In this document: positions 54,351 through 63,350 of the stretch, in pieces | Layout of the letters: every line of letters starts with the position of its first letter | How positions within the stretch are numbered: the first letter of the stretch is position 1 | Assembly (NCBI GenBank): GCA_036785705.1 | Contig: JAWUZG010000177.1 | Location: 1,984,001-2,048,000, forward strand | Reading direction: 5' to 3' | Origin: Acanthornis magna | Taxonomy: Eukaryota > Chordata > Aves > Passeriformes > Acanthizidae | Length of the DNA stretch: 64,000 bases | Program-made: the position numbers and the translations under genes | The notes under the pieces: model-generated | Database searches by the model: none | What the model saw: only the letters and a program-made list of their open reading frames with translations | What the model was told of the DNA's origin: nothing

Positions 54351-55238
54351 GAACACTGAGATGAATGAAAACAGGGATCAGTTCTTACGGAATTTGTGGC
54401 AGGAGTTGAGCCTGGCTCTAGGAAGAGCCAAATATCCTTTATCCCTTTTTTTTCCCAGCTCCCTTTTCCCGAGAGCCAGAGCCAGCTGCCGGGAATTTGG
54501 GGCGGGATAGAAAAGTCGGGAAGGACATCAGGAAGAGCCTGAAAATTCCTTTGCCTGCAAAGTCATGGAATTAATCCAAGGAAAAATAAGTTTCCCGGGA
54601 AAGGGGGGTTGGGAATGAATGACCTCCAAAGGTCCCTGCCAGCCTAAATTCCCCTCGGCTGGAATCCGCACCTGCGACTGACCAGCTCCGCGGTTTTCCT
54701 TGGGAAAAAAAAAGAGAAAAAAAGAAAGAAAACGAGCACGGAAAGGTGTCAGGAGCAATGAAGTGTCCGGGGATCAGCTCCGGCTGCGGGGAATAAAAAT
54801 AGGTCAGGGAAGAATTCCAAACTAATTCCGATCCAAGCGGCAGGTCCAGATGGTCCTGCCCGCGGCCGGGAGCTTCCCGGGGTTTGGAAATTGGGTTTGG
54901 AAGTTTGGGAGGAGCTGAGGAATTGTGGCGGAGCAGGGAGCAGCTCCTGCTCGTGTCCTTTTACCGCGGTTTTGTTGGGAAAGCTACGGAATGTCGAGAG
55001 CGAGGATTTGGTGGGATCGGTGTTGGAATGACACTCACGGAGAGACCTTCCAGTGGAATTCCCAGCGGGAAGCTGGGCTTGGTTGAGGTGGGATTTGGTG
55101 ATCCCAGATCTGCAGAGGGCTGGGAGCGTCCCAGAGGGATTCCAGGCTCATCCATATTCCTGTTGGGACCCAGAGCCACAAGTCCCTTCTTGCAGCGCTC
55201 CCAAAATTTGTGGAACTCTGTTGGATCCTAAAGCCCAA
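54351..55238. other. Intron 9 unique DNA
   Basis: Purine-rich tract at 54700-54740; otherwise no recognised element. Confidence 0.5.
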
Positions 55239-55239
55239 C

Positions 55240-55580
55240 CATTCCAATCCTTTCTGCTGTCCCAGGCTGCTCCAAGCCCTGTCCAGCCTGGCCTGGGACA
55301 CTGCAGGGATCCAGGGGCAGCCACAGCTGCTCTGGCAATTCCAGCCCAGCCCCTCCCCACCCTCCCCGGCAGCAATTCCCAATTCCCAAGATCCCATCTG
55401 GCCCTGCCCTCTGGCACTGCCAAGCCATTCCCTGGGTGCTGTCCCTGCAGCCCTTGTCCCCAGTCCCTCTGCAGCTCTCCTGGAGCCCTTCAGGCCCTGC
55501 CAGGGGCTCGCAGCTCTCCCTGGGTCCTTCCCTTCTCCAGGGAACATTCCCAGCTCTCCCAGCCTGGCTCCAGAATCCTG
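55240..55580 (-). mobile_element. CR1 LINE 3' region (antisense), partner of intron 4 copy
   Basis: Reverse complement of 42440-42780 with only a few differences by eye (for example TGTCCCTGCAGCCCTTGTCC, CCAGTCCCTCTGCAGCTCTC and GGAGCCCTTCAGGCCCTGCC). Placed in intron 9, so the two copies flank exons 5-9 in inverted orientation. Confidence 0.65.
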
Positions 55581-55715
55581 GAATGGTTTGGGTTGGGAAG
55601 GACTTAAAGCTCCTCCCTTTCCACCATGGATGCCTCCCACCGTCCCAGGCTGCTCCAGCCTTTCCTCAGACACTTCCAGGGATCCAGGGGCAGCCACAGC
55701 TGCTCTGGGAATCTG
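55575..55715 (-). mobile_element. CR1 LINE 3' tail (antisense)
   Basis: CTGGAATGGTTTGGGTTGGG, then AAGGACTTAAAGCTCC, CCAGGCTGCTCCAGCC, GACACTTCCAGGGATCCAGG and GGCAGCCACAGCTGCTCTGG. A second antisense tail immediately abuts the previous one. Confidence 0.57.
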
Positions 55716-56200
55716 TGGAATGCGGAGCAAATCCAGAGGGAGAGAACTCTGCTTCCTTCCGGTGAAAATAACCCAGAAATCCTCTGGATGCCGCACCCAC
55801 AGATTTCCATCCCAAAATCCGAGCACTCCCGATTCCATCCCAGCCGCCGGTGCTGGGCGGAAGTTAGGAAATCCCGGGATGCAGGAGCTGTTCTTCCCAG
55901 TAGGAAGTGTTCCCAGAGCCTGGGAATTCCGCTGTTCCAAGGTTTTCCTTCCTTATTCCCGTGGCAGATGGATATGCAGGCAGAGATTCCTCGGATTTGG
56001 GAGGTCAGATCCCAAATTTTCACCGCATCCGCCCTTTGGCACATCCCAGTCCCAGGGGCTGGAGCAGAGCCTCGGCTCCAATGCTCCGGGAGGGTTGGGA
56101 GGCATTCCCAGTTCAGGAATTCCTTGGGGGAATTCCTGGATCACCTTCCCCAGCAACGAGGAGAGCTCATTCCAAGGGGATCCCGAGACATGTGGAATTC
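55716..56200. other. Intron 9 unique DNA
   Basis: No recognised feature. Confidence 0.5.
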
Positions 56201-56202
56201 CA

Positions 56203-56825
56203 TGTGCTGTGGGAATTCTCCAGTTTGGGAAGTGCCCTGGGAATTCTCCAGTCTGGGAAATGCCCTGGGAATTCTCCAAGTTGGGAAATGTGGGAATTCT
56301 CCAGTTCGGGAAGTGCTGCAGGAATTCTGCAGTTTGGGAGACTCCATGAGAATTCTCCAGTTTGGGAAATGCTTTGTGGGAATTCTTCAGTTTGGGAAAT
56401 GCTTTGTGGGAATTCTCTGGTTTGGGATATGCCGTGGGAATTCTCCGGTTTGGGAAGTGCCATGGGAATTTTCCAGTCTGGAAAATGCCCTGGGAATTCT
56501 CTGGTTTGGGAAATGATGTCGGAATCCTCCAGTTTGGGAAGTGCTGCAGGACATTCCATGGGAGTTCTCCAGCTTGGGAAGTGCGGTGGGAATTCTCCAG
56601 TTCGGGACATTCCAGGTGCCCTCTCCATTTTGGGAGAAGCTGCAGGAATTCTCCAGTTTGGGAAATAACATGTGAATTTCCCAGTTCGGGAGATGCCGTG
56701 GGAATTTTCCAGTCTGGGAAATGCCTTTCCCCTTTCCTAGTCTGGGACATTCCCGGTGCCCTCTCCGGTTTGGGAAGCGCCGTGGGAATTCTCGGCTTCG
56801 GGAAGAGCTTTTCCCCTTTCCCAGC
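56203..56825. repeat. 28-bp GGGAATTCTCCAGTTTGGGAA minisatellite
   Basis: About 20 copies of GGGAATTCTCCAGTTTGGGA followed by AATGCCCT, AGTGCCAT and similar. Confidence 0.92.
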
Positions 56826-57440
56826 CCGGGCCATTCCATGCTCCTTCCCTGCTTCCCTTTGGAATTTTCCACGATTAAAATGGAAACGTGGCCTCTCCGC
56901 CTGGAACCGAGCAGACATTTGCTCTCCTCGTGCTTTTCCATGAATATTTATCATGGAAGCTGCGAATCCAAACAAACCTTGGAGCGCTGATTACGCTCCG
57001 CTTCCTTCGGCTGGGAGGAATTTTTGGGAGCCTGCGGAAAATCTCCAGGGTGGGAATTCCTCAGGGAGCCTGGGTCGTGTCCCGCTCCCCTCACGGAGCA
57101 TCCAGACCCCCGAGTTTCCCTTCGGAAAACAGGGATCCGTGTTTCCCTTCGGAAAACAGGGATCCGGCTGCTCCGAGCGGCGCTGTCATGGTAACGGAAG
57201 GGATTCGTTTTGCCGGGAGAAACTCGGTAAACAGACTTGGAATAAAGTCTGGGAAAGGTGTGGAAAGGAATATCCAGAGCTCATTGCAGGAATCGTGCCG
57301 AGCTTTGCTCCTTGCTTGTTCTCCCTACCCGGATTTTCCCGCTGGGAGCTGTGGATGTCGGGAGGACGGGATGAGGAAATATTCCATAGAAACGGGAGTT
57401 TGGAAGTGGTCTGGGAATGTCCTGATTCCTGGAATTCGGG
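56826..57440. other. Intron 9 unique DNA
   Basis: Unique sequence. 57116-57168 is a 25-bp tandem duplicate (TTTCCCTTCGGAAAACAGGG). Confidence 0.5.
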
Positions 57441-57834
57441 CTTGGTGGTTCTTCATCATCATCATCATCATCATCATCGTCATCATCTCTCCTTTTCCCT
57501 CCCTTTCCCCCTGGGAATTGTGGATTTGGGGGATGGGATGATGAAATTTCCAAGGAACTGGAAATCTGAGAGTAGTCTGGAAATTTCCTGATTGTGGGAA
57601 ATTTCTGGAAATTTCCTGATTGTGGGAAATTCAGACTTGGTGGTTCATCATCATTGTCATCATCATCATCATCATCATCATCGTCATCATCATCATCTCT
57701 CCCTTCCCTTCCATTGCCACTGGGAATTGTGGATTTGGGGGAGGGGATGAGGAAATATTCAATAGAAATGGACATTTGGAAGTGGTCTGGAAATGTCCTC
57801 ATTCTGACTCCTGGAGTTTGGACTTTTCTTCTTC

Positions 57835-57905
<71 letters not shown>

Positions 57906-58210
57906 TTCCCTTTTCCTCCTATGGGAAATAGTGGATTTTGGGACGATAGGATGTGGAAATATTCCAGACAAGTGGACATTTGGAAAAGTGGTCAGGAAAC
58001 ATCCTGATTCCAGCTCCTGGAATTCACATTCAGTGGTTCTTCATCATCATCACCATCATCACCATCATCATCACCATCATCATCACTATCATCACCATCA
58101 TCATCATCATCACCATTATCATCATCATCATCATCACTATCATCATCACCATCATCACCATCATCATCATCATCATCACTATCATCACCATCACCATCAT
58201 CATCACCGTG
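57355..58210. repeat. Macro-repeat carrying four (ATC)n blocks
   Basis: (ATC)n/(CAT)n tracts lie at about 57452-57490, 57647-57700, 57836-57905 and 58036-58206, the last mixed with CACCAT and ACTATC. Between them recur GGGAATTGTGGATTTGGGGG, GATGAGGAAATATTC, CATTTGGAAGTGGTCTGG and TGTCCTGATTCC, giving a unit of about 110-200 bp that includes the microsatellite. His-, Ile- or Ser-rich frames across it are not genes. Confidence 0.93.
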
Positions 58211-58214
58211 CTCT

Positions 58215-58475
58215 CCCAGCCAGTTTGGAATCCCGGAATCCCCGAGGCTGGAAAAAGTCCTCCAAGGTCACCAACCCCAAGCTGAGCCTGGTCCCAACCC
58301 AGAGCTCTGAGTGCCACCTCCAGGAATTCCAGGAATTCCAAGGGACTCCAGACCTCCCTGGGCAGCCCCTGCCAAGGCCTGGCCGCCCTTTCCATGGAAA
58401 AAATCCCTGCTGATTCCAACCTGGAACTCCCCTGGCCCAGCCTGAGGCTTTTGCCTCTTGAGAATTTCTTCAGGC
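58215..58475 (-). mobile_element. CR1 LINE 3' region (antisense)
   Basis: GAGGCTGGAAAAAGTCCTCC, then AAGGTCACCAACCCCAAGC, GAGTGCCACCTCCAGGAATT, CCTCCCTGGGCAGCCCC, GCCCTTTCCATGG and AACTCCCCTGGCCCAGCCTG. Confidence 0.6.
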
Positions 58476-58559
58476 AGGACTTTCACTTCATTGATTTTTT
58501 TCCAGGGATTTTCTGTAAGGATGGAATCCAAAATGAAACATCTGTCCCATGCCTTGGGA

Positions 58560-59165
58560 CACCTGGCCTTGCTGGTAGCACTTGGGACATTCCATGGATT
58601 CCATGGATCAGTGATGGCCCCACAGTGCTGGGAATGTTTGGGATTGATGGTCTGGGAGGGCTTTTCCAACCCAAACAGCTCCAAAATTCCATAGTTTTGA
58701 GCAGTTTTCCCATTGGGATGACCTTGGTGGGACATCCCTCCTTTGGTGGCACCTGGGGACATGAATCAGTGGTGGCCCCATGGTTCTGGGAACGGCTGGG
58801 TCTGATGGTCTCAGAGGGCTTTTCCAGCCCTCACGGCTCTGAAATTCCATAGTTTTGGTCTGGTTTTCCTGTTGGGATGGTCTTGGTGGGACATGGATTG
58901 GCGGTGGCCCCACAGTTCTGGGAATGTTTGGGATTGATGGTCTGGGAGAGCTTTTCCAACCCAAACAGCTCCAAAATTCCATAGTTTTGAGCAGTTTTCC
59001 CATTGGGATGACCTTGGTGGGACATCCCTCCTTTGGTGGCACTTGGGGACATGAATCGGTGGTGGCCCCATGGTTCTGGTAATGTTTGGGACTGATGGTC
59101 TGGGAGAGCTTTTCCAACCCAAACAGCTCCGAAATTCCATAGTTTTGGGCGGTTTTCCCATCGGA
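58560..59165 (+). repeat. 130-190-bp tandem repeat containing a CR1-like tail
   Basis: About four units with GGTGGCCCCA(T/C)GGTTCTGG, GATTGATGGTCTGGGAGAGC, TTTTCCAACCCAAACAGCTC and AAATTCCATAGTTTTGAGCA, then GACCTTGGTGGGACATCCC. The part around GAGAGCTTTTCCAACCCAAA resembles the sense CR1 3' terminus, so the array probably grew from an inserted CR1 tail. Confidence 0.85.
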
Positions 59166-59756
59166 ATGTCCCGGGTGTGGGTGCCGAGGGCAGGCGGCGG
59201 CGGCAGGAGACCGGGAAGCGCCGCTGCCGGGAGAAATTCCCACACCACAGGGCTGGGACTCATCGGAGAATGAACAACGCCTGGCGTTGCCACGGCAACG
59301 GGAAGAGTTCCAGGAGCCTGAAATTCTCGGACTTTGAACCTCAAATATTCCTCGGAAAAATATTCCGAGCGCGGCCCCGCTCGGCCTGGGCTGGTCCTTC
59401 CCAATCCTGGGATTGTCCTTCCCCCGGTGGCCTCGGAGCAGCCTTGGGATTCGCCATGGAATGGTGGCTCTGGGAACATCCCGAATCCAGAGGGGTGGGA
59501 GATCCCTGTCTCCCGTTCCCTGTTTCAGCTTGGGGCAGGAGCAATCCGTGTTTTTCCCACTGTGGTGGCACCAGGAATGGGCTGGGCCGGGCCGATTCCG
59601 GGTTTCCCACTGGATTTTGCCGCACGCGCCGGACGAATTTTAGGGATGGTAAAGTTCGGGATGGGAATGGACTCGGTAAAACAAAACATTGGAAAATCTG
59701 GTTTTCCTGGAGGTTGGGAAGGCAGAACCTCCTCCTGTTTCGTGTCTGGATCCGTT
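59166..59756. other. Intron 9 unique GC-richer segment
   Basis: CpG-containing unique DNA with (GGC)n near 59190, the X-box listed separately and purine/pyrimidine-mixed sequence. A possible intragenic regulatory segment; no exon recognised. Confidence 0.4.
59286..59299. promoter_or_regulatory. Perfect palindromic RFX X-box
   Basis: GTTGCCACGGCAAC: two inverted RFX half-sites (GTTGCC and GGCAAC) separated by 2 bp, fully matching the X-box consensus GTNRCC-N(0-3)-RGYAAC. It lies in a unique CpG-containing part of intron 9, about 2.2 kb before exon 10. RFX factors regulate ciliary and many neuronal genes. Function here is inferred. Confidence 0.6.
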
Positions 59757-59965
59757 TCATGGATCATGGAATTGTTCAGGCCGGAAAAGTCCTCTAAGGC
59801 ATGGAATCCAACCATTAGCAGCACTTCCAAGGCCACCACCAATCCATGTCCCCAAATTCCACATCCACAGGGCTTTAAACCCCTCCGGGATGGGGGTTTC
59901 ATTCCCAGTCCCTCTGCAGAGCTGGAATTTGCACTTCCAGGTGGATTTGGGATTTGGGAGATGAC
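59757..59965 (-). mobile_element. CR1 LINE 3' region (antisense)
   Basis: ATGGAATTGTTCAGGCCGGA, then AAAGTCCTCTAAGGCATGG, AATCCAACCATTAGCAGCAC, CCAAGGCCACCACCAATCCA and GGGCTTTAAACCCCTCCGGG follow a CR1 subfamily 3' end read antisense. Confidence 0.55.
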
Positions 59966-60275
59966 TTTTTCCCAGCATTCCTGAGGATTGGGAGGGAAAT
60001 CAGGGCAGGGAGCGGTTGCTGATTTATTCCATGTGTTGGATTTTCCCATCTTTCTCCTGGCACATTCCTGGAGCTATGGAATAGGGTCTTGGAAACAGAG
60101 GAGCAGCCGAGATTTGTGGGAATGTCCCGCAGGTGCCACCAGCTCAGATCCAGGGGGCAGCTGGACAGGGATTGTTGGGAATTCTGGTGCTCCTGGGTTG
60201 GGCCGTCAGAGCTTCCCGTGATGCCACCTTCAACCCCTTCCCGCCGGTGATCCATGCTTGGATCGCCTGTCCCGG
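59966..60275. other. Intron 9 unique DNA
   Basis: No recognised feature. Confidence 0.5.
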
Positions 60276-61440
60276 GATGAATTCCCAGTGCTGGGAGAAG
60301 AGCTGGGAGCAGACAGGGGCCATTCCCTTCTTCCCAATCCAGCTCCACATGAGTTCCCAACCTTCTCCTCCACCATCTTCCCGGTGTGGAATCCTCCCCT
60401 CATTGGCCATTCCCTTCTTCCCAACCCAGCTCCACCCACATTCCCAAGCCTCCCATTGGTGATCCATGCTTGGATTGCCTATCCTGGGATGAATTCCCAG
60501 TGCTGGGAGAGGAGCTGGGAGCAGACAGGGGCCATTCCCTTCTTCCCAACCCAACTCCACCCACATTCCCAACCTTCTCCTCCACCATCTTCCTAGTGTA
60601 GAATCCTCCCCTCATTGGCCATTCCCTTCTTCCCAACCCAACTCCACCCACATTCCCAACCCTTCTCCTCCTCCTCCACCATCTTTCAGCTGCGCTCCCA
60701 GTGTGGTGCTGGGAGAGGAACCGGAAGCAGATGGAGGTCATTCCCTTCTTCCCAACCCAACTCCACCCACGTTCCCAAGCCTCCCATTGGTGATCCATGC
60801 TTGGTTTCTCCCATCCCACAGTGCTTTCCCAGTGCCAGGAGCGGAGCTGGGACCAGATGGAGGCCATTCCCTTCTTCCCAACCCAGCTCCACACCCATTC
60901 CCAACCCTTCTCCTCCAACCCTTCTCCTCCACCATCTTCCCAGTGTAAAATCCTCTTCTCCCTGGCCATTCCCTCTTCCCAACCCAACACCACCCCCATT
61001 CCCAGCCCACCCATTGGTGATCCATGCTTGGATTCTCCCAACCCGTGGTGCTTTCCTGGTGCGGTGCCAGGCAAGGAGCTGGAACCAGATGGAGGCCATT
61101 CCCTCTTCCCAACTCAACACCACTCCCATTCCCAACCCTCCCATTGCTGATCCCTGCTTGGATCACCTGTCCCAGGGTTCTTTCCCAGTGCCAGGAGAGG
61201 AGCTGGAAGCACACGGAGCTGAATCCTCCTCTCCTTGGCCATTCCTATCTTTCCAACCCAACTCCACACCCATTCCCAACCCTTCTTCTCCTCCACCATC
61301 TTCCCAGTGTAGAATCCTCTTCTCCTGGATCATTCCCATCTTCCCAACCCAACTCCACCCACATTCCCAACCCTCCTCCTCCACCATCTTCCACCTTTAC
61401 CATGGCAGCACTCCCAGCACCTAATCTCGCTCTCCCATCT
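60276..61440. repeat. 100-190-bp tandem repeat upstream of exon 10
   Basis: About eight units with GGCCATTCCCTTCTTCCCAA, CCCAACTCCACCCACATTCC, TTCTCCTCCACCATCTTCC and GGAGCTGGGAGCAGACAGG, then TTGGTGATCCATGCTTGGAT. The array runs to within about 25 bp of the exon 10 acceptor, so the branch point and pyrimidine tract lie in or beside the last unit. Confidence 0.92.
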
Positions 61441-61451
61441 TTTTTCCGCAG

Positions 61452-61791
61452 TGCCTTTCCGAGAAACTCCCAGCTACACCAAGCGCCGCCGGCTGCTGGG
61501 CTCCGGGGGCCTGGCGTCCCCGCGCGTCCTCCAGCGCTCGGCCAGCGACAACAACCTGAAGGCCGAGAGCCGCGCCTCCTATTCCCCGGTGCCGTCCCTC
61601 CGGAGCCTCCCGCCGCAGCTCCTGGTGCAGATGCAGGAAGCGGCCGCCGGAATTGTGTCCGGAGACGGGACCTTGGTCAGATCCAGCAGCACCCAGAGCG
61701 CCCACAGCCGCTCGCCATCCCTGCAGCGCGTGCAGGAGGAGAGGGAGGCCGAGGTGCCCTCGCTGCGCCGGAGCAGCCGCGGGAAAGCCAG
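61452..61791 (+). CDS. SHANK3: SHANK3 coding exon 10: linker between ankyrin and SH3 regions
   Basis: 340 nt, phase 1 in and 2 out. Acceptor CCCATCTTTTTTCCGCAG/TG, donor GCCAG/GTACGG. Completes Val then encodes PFRETPSYTKRRRLLGSGGL, ASPRVLQRSASDNNLKAESR, ASYSPVPSLRSLPPQLLVQM and QEAAAGIVSGDG, then a Ser/Arg-rich segment with HSRSPSLQRVQEERE and SLRRSSRGKAR. VPFRETPSY.KRRRL, GLASPR.LQRSASD and SLRSLP.QLL match mammalian SHANK3. SDNNL and RSRSPSL-like residues are otherwise SHANK2 features, suggesting an ancestral linker that mammalian SHANK3 has altered. Predicted disordered and phosphorylatable. The exon junction is copied 360 bp downstream. Confidence 0.95.
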
Positions 61792-62335
61792 GTACGGAGC
61801 CGGGATGGAGACGGGATCCATGGATCGGTGGAGGGATTGGGAGATGGGATCCATGGATCAGTGGATGGATCGGGAGATAGGATCCCATGGATCAGTGGGA
61901 TGCAGTGGGGTGCGGTCCTGTGGGATGCAGGGTGGGAAGTGGGAATGCTGGGGAAGGTCCATGCTGGGTGGGGAAGGTCTGCAGGTCCAGTGAGGAGGCT
62001 GTGGCAGATTCGTGGGTTTTCCCTGGGTTTTCCCCATAATTCTGTGGTCAGGTTTGTGTTTTCCCTGGGTTTTTCCCATAATTCTGAGGTCGGGTTTGGG
62101 TTTTCCCTGGGTTTTGCTCTCCATCCCTCCCCAGCTGGGGAAAACCCAGGTATGGAGCTGGGATGGAGATGGGATCCCATGGATCAGTGGAGGGATCGGG
62201 AGATGGGATCCCATGGATCAGTGGGGCGTGGTCCCGTGGGATGCAGGGTGGTAAGTGGGAATGTTGGGGAAGGTCCGTGTTGGGTGGGGAAGGTCTGCAG
62301 GTCCAGTGAGGAGAGAGGCTGTGGCAGGGCCTTGG
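61783..62335 (+). repeat. Duplicated exon 10 donor region in intron 10
   Basis: 61783-62003 and 62137-62330 are homologous. They share GGGAAA.CCCAGGTA(C/T)GGAG, GGATGGAGA.GGGATCC, CATGGATCAGTGGGG, GGGATGCAGGGTGG and GAAGGTCTGCAGGTCCAGTG. Between them TTTTCCC(C)ATAATTCTG is itself tandemly repeated three times. The copy therefore carries an intact CAG/GTATGG donor at 62150. Confidence 0.9.
62135..62149 (+). other. SHANK3: Candidate 15-nt microexon born from exon 10 donor duplication
   Basis: TGCTCTCCATCCCTCCCCAG is an acceptor-like tract ending at 62134. The next 15 bases, CTGGGGAAAACCCAG, are followed by the donor-like GTATGG. Fifteen nucleotides preserve the frame and, entering in phase 2, would add Ser/Arg-Trp-Gly-Lys-Pro-type residues. 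Purely a splice-signal prediction; no transcript evidence. Confidence 0.22.
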
Positions 62336-62384
62336 TTTCTCCATGAGGGCATCTCCAAAATGAGGTGGGTGGCCCCACCCACCC

Positions 62385-62485
62385 ATGGTCATCCTGATCA
62401 CGCTGACAATCATGGATATCATGGATATCGCGGATATCACGGATATCGCGGGTATCATGGATATCGTGGATATCGTGGTCACAGA
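62385..62485. repeat. 9-12-bp ATCATGGATATC repeat
   Basis: About nine units of ATGGATATC, CGCGGATATCA and GGGTATC. Confidence 0.88.
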
Positions 62486-62569
62486 TGTCCCTCCGTGGTG
62501 GGACTCCTTGCCTTGGGACAGTGACAGCCACCCCTGTCCCATTGCTGTCAGGACATGTCCGTGTGTATC

Positions 62570-62748
62570 CATTGGGATTGGGAATGGGAATGGGATTGGG
62601 ATTGGGATTGGGGTTGGGATTGGGGTTGGGATTGGGATTGGGGTTGGGATTGGGGTTGGGATTAGGATAGGGATTGGGGTTGGGGTTGGAGTTGGGGTTG
62701 GGGTTGGGATTAGGATTGGGATTGGGATTAGGGTTGACCCGGATCTGG
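62570..62748 (+). repeat. (GGGATT)n/(GGGGTT)n G-rich array in intron 10
   Basis: About 29 hexamers GGGATT and GGGGTT with a few AGGATT and GGGTTG. G-quadruplex-capable on the coding strand. Not canonical TTAGGG telomere repeat. Confidence 0.93.
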
Positions 62749-62904
62749 TGTTATCCTCATCCCTTCCGGCTGTGTCCGAGGGGAATGTTGCTTTGGCTGG
62801 GAGTTGGGAATGGTCCCCCGTCCTGGTGGCAAAGGGGTCACTCCCATATTGGGGATCCCTTTGGAGATCACAGAGCCAGGATTTGCTTTGTGGGGAGGTT
62901 CTGT

Positions 62905-63125
62905 TGGAATTATGGAATCCCGGAATGGTTTGGGCGGGAAGGATTTAAAGCCGAGCCAATCCCACCCCATTCCAAGGCCAGGGACACCTCCCACCATCCC
63001 AGGGTGCTCCAACCTGGCTTTGGACACTTCCAGGGATCCAGGGGCAGCCACAGCTTCTCTGGGAATTCCAACCCATCCCAAAAGTGCCCCTGGAGCCTCC
63101 TTTGCTCCAGGCTGAGCCCTTTCCC
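62905..63125 (-). mobile_element. CR1 LINE 3' region (antisense)
   Basis: CCCGGAATGGTTTGGGCGGG, then AAGGATTTAAAGCCGAGCCA, CCAGGGTGCTCCAACCTGGC, TTTGGACACTTCCAGGGATC and GGCAGCCACAGCTTCTCTGG. Confidence 0.57.
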
Positions 63126-63350
63126 AGCTCCCTCAGGAGTTTTCCAGCCCATTCCCATCTCCCTCTGGAGTTTTCCAGCCCTTTCCCAGCTCCCTCTGGA
63201 GTTTTCCAGCCTTTCCCAGCTCCCTCTGGAGTTTTCCAGCCCTTTCCCAGCTCCCTCAGGAGTTTTCCAGCCCATTCCCATCTCCCTCTGGAATTTTCCA
63301 GCCCTTTCCCAGCTCCCTCTGGAGTTTTCCAGCCCTTTCTCAGCTCCGCT
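63105..63350. repeat. 34-bp CCCTTTCCCAGCTCCCTCTGGAG minisatellite
   Basis: About eight copies of TTTCCCAGCTCCCTCTGGAG plus TTTTCCAGCCC, apparently amplified from the CR1 segment TTTCCCAGCTCCCTCAGGAG that begins the array. Confidence 0.9.

Larger units (their letters stand above)
14251..61791 (+). other. SHANK3: SHANK3 gene span, 5' part (10 coding exons; 3' part outside window)
   Basis: Joining ten GT-AG exons gives about 519 residues: N-terminal extension, SPN (Shank/ProSAP N-terminal) domain, ankyrin repeats and the beginning of the linker to SH3. SHANK3 is a multidomain scaffold of the excitatory postsynaptic density; its SPN domain binds Rap/Ras-type GTPases and folds against the ankyrin block. 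Assignment to SHANK3 rather than SHANK1 or SHANK2 rests on GRAGKF and DTPVPYLE (exon 2), VYAQTLLDDKQFAKLHTK (exon 3), GASPDYKDSRGLTPLYHSA (exon 6) and VPFRETPSYTKRRR (exon 10). Intron phases are 0,0,0,1,0,0,0,0,1,2. Introns measure about 16.6, 4.9, 3.7, 3.3, 1.0, 1.2, 0.9, 6.6 and 7.9 kb. SH3, PDZ and SAM exons are not present before 64000. Confidence 0.93.

Noticed and set aside
57931..58413. Poly-histidine/isoleucine protein candidate
   Set aside because: Direct translation of (ATC)n/(CAT)n microsatellite in intron 9 with no splice signals.
14251..61791. Assignment to SHANK1 or SHANK2
   Set aside because: Exon 2 (GRAGKF, DTPVPYLE), exon 3 (VYAQ, DDKQF), exon 8 (NSQTAFQ) and exon 10 (VPFRETPSY.KRRR) fit SHANK3; SHANK1 and SHANK2 differ at each of these.
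62570..62748. Interstitial telomere sequence
   Set aside because: Units are GGGATT and GGGGTT with only isolated TTAGGG-like words; not a TTAGGG array.
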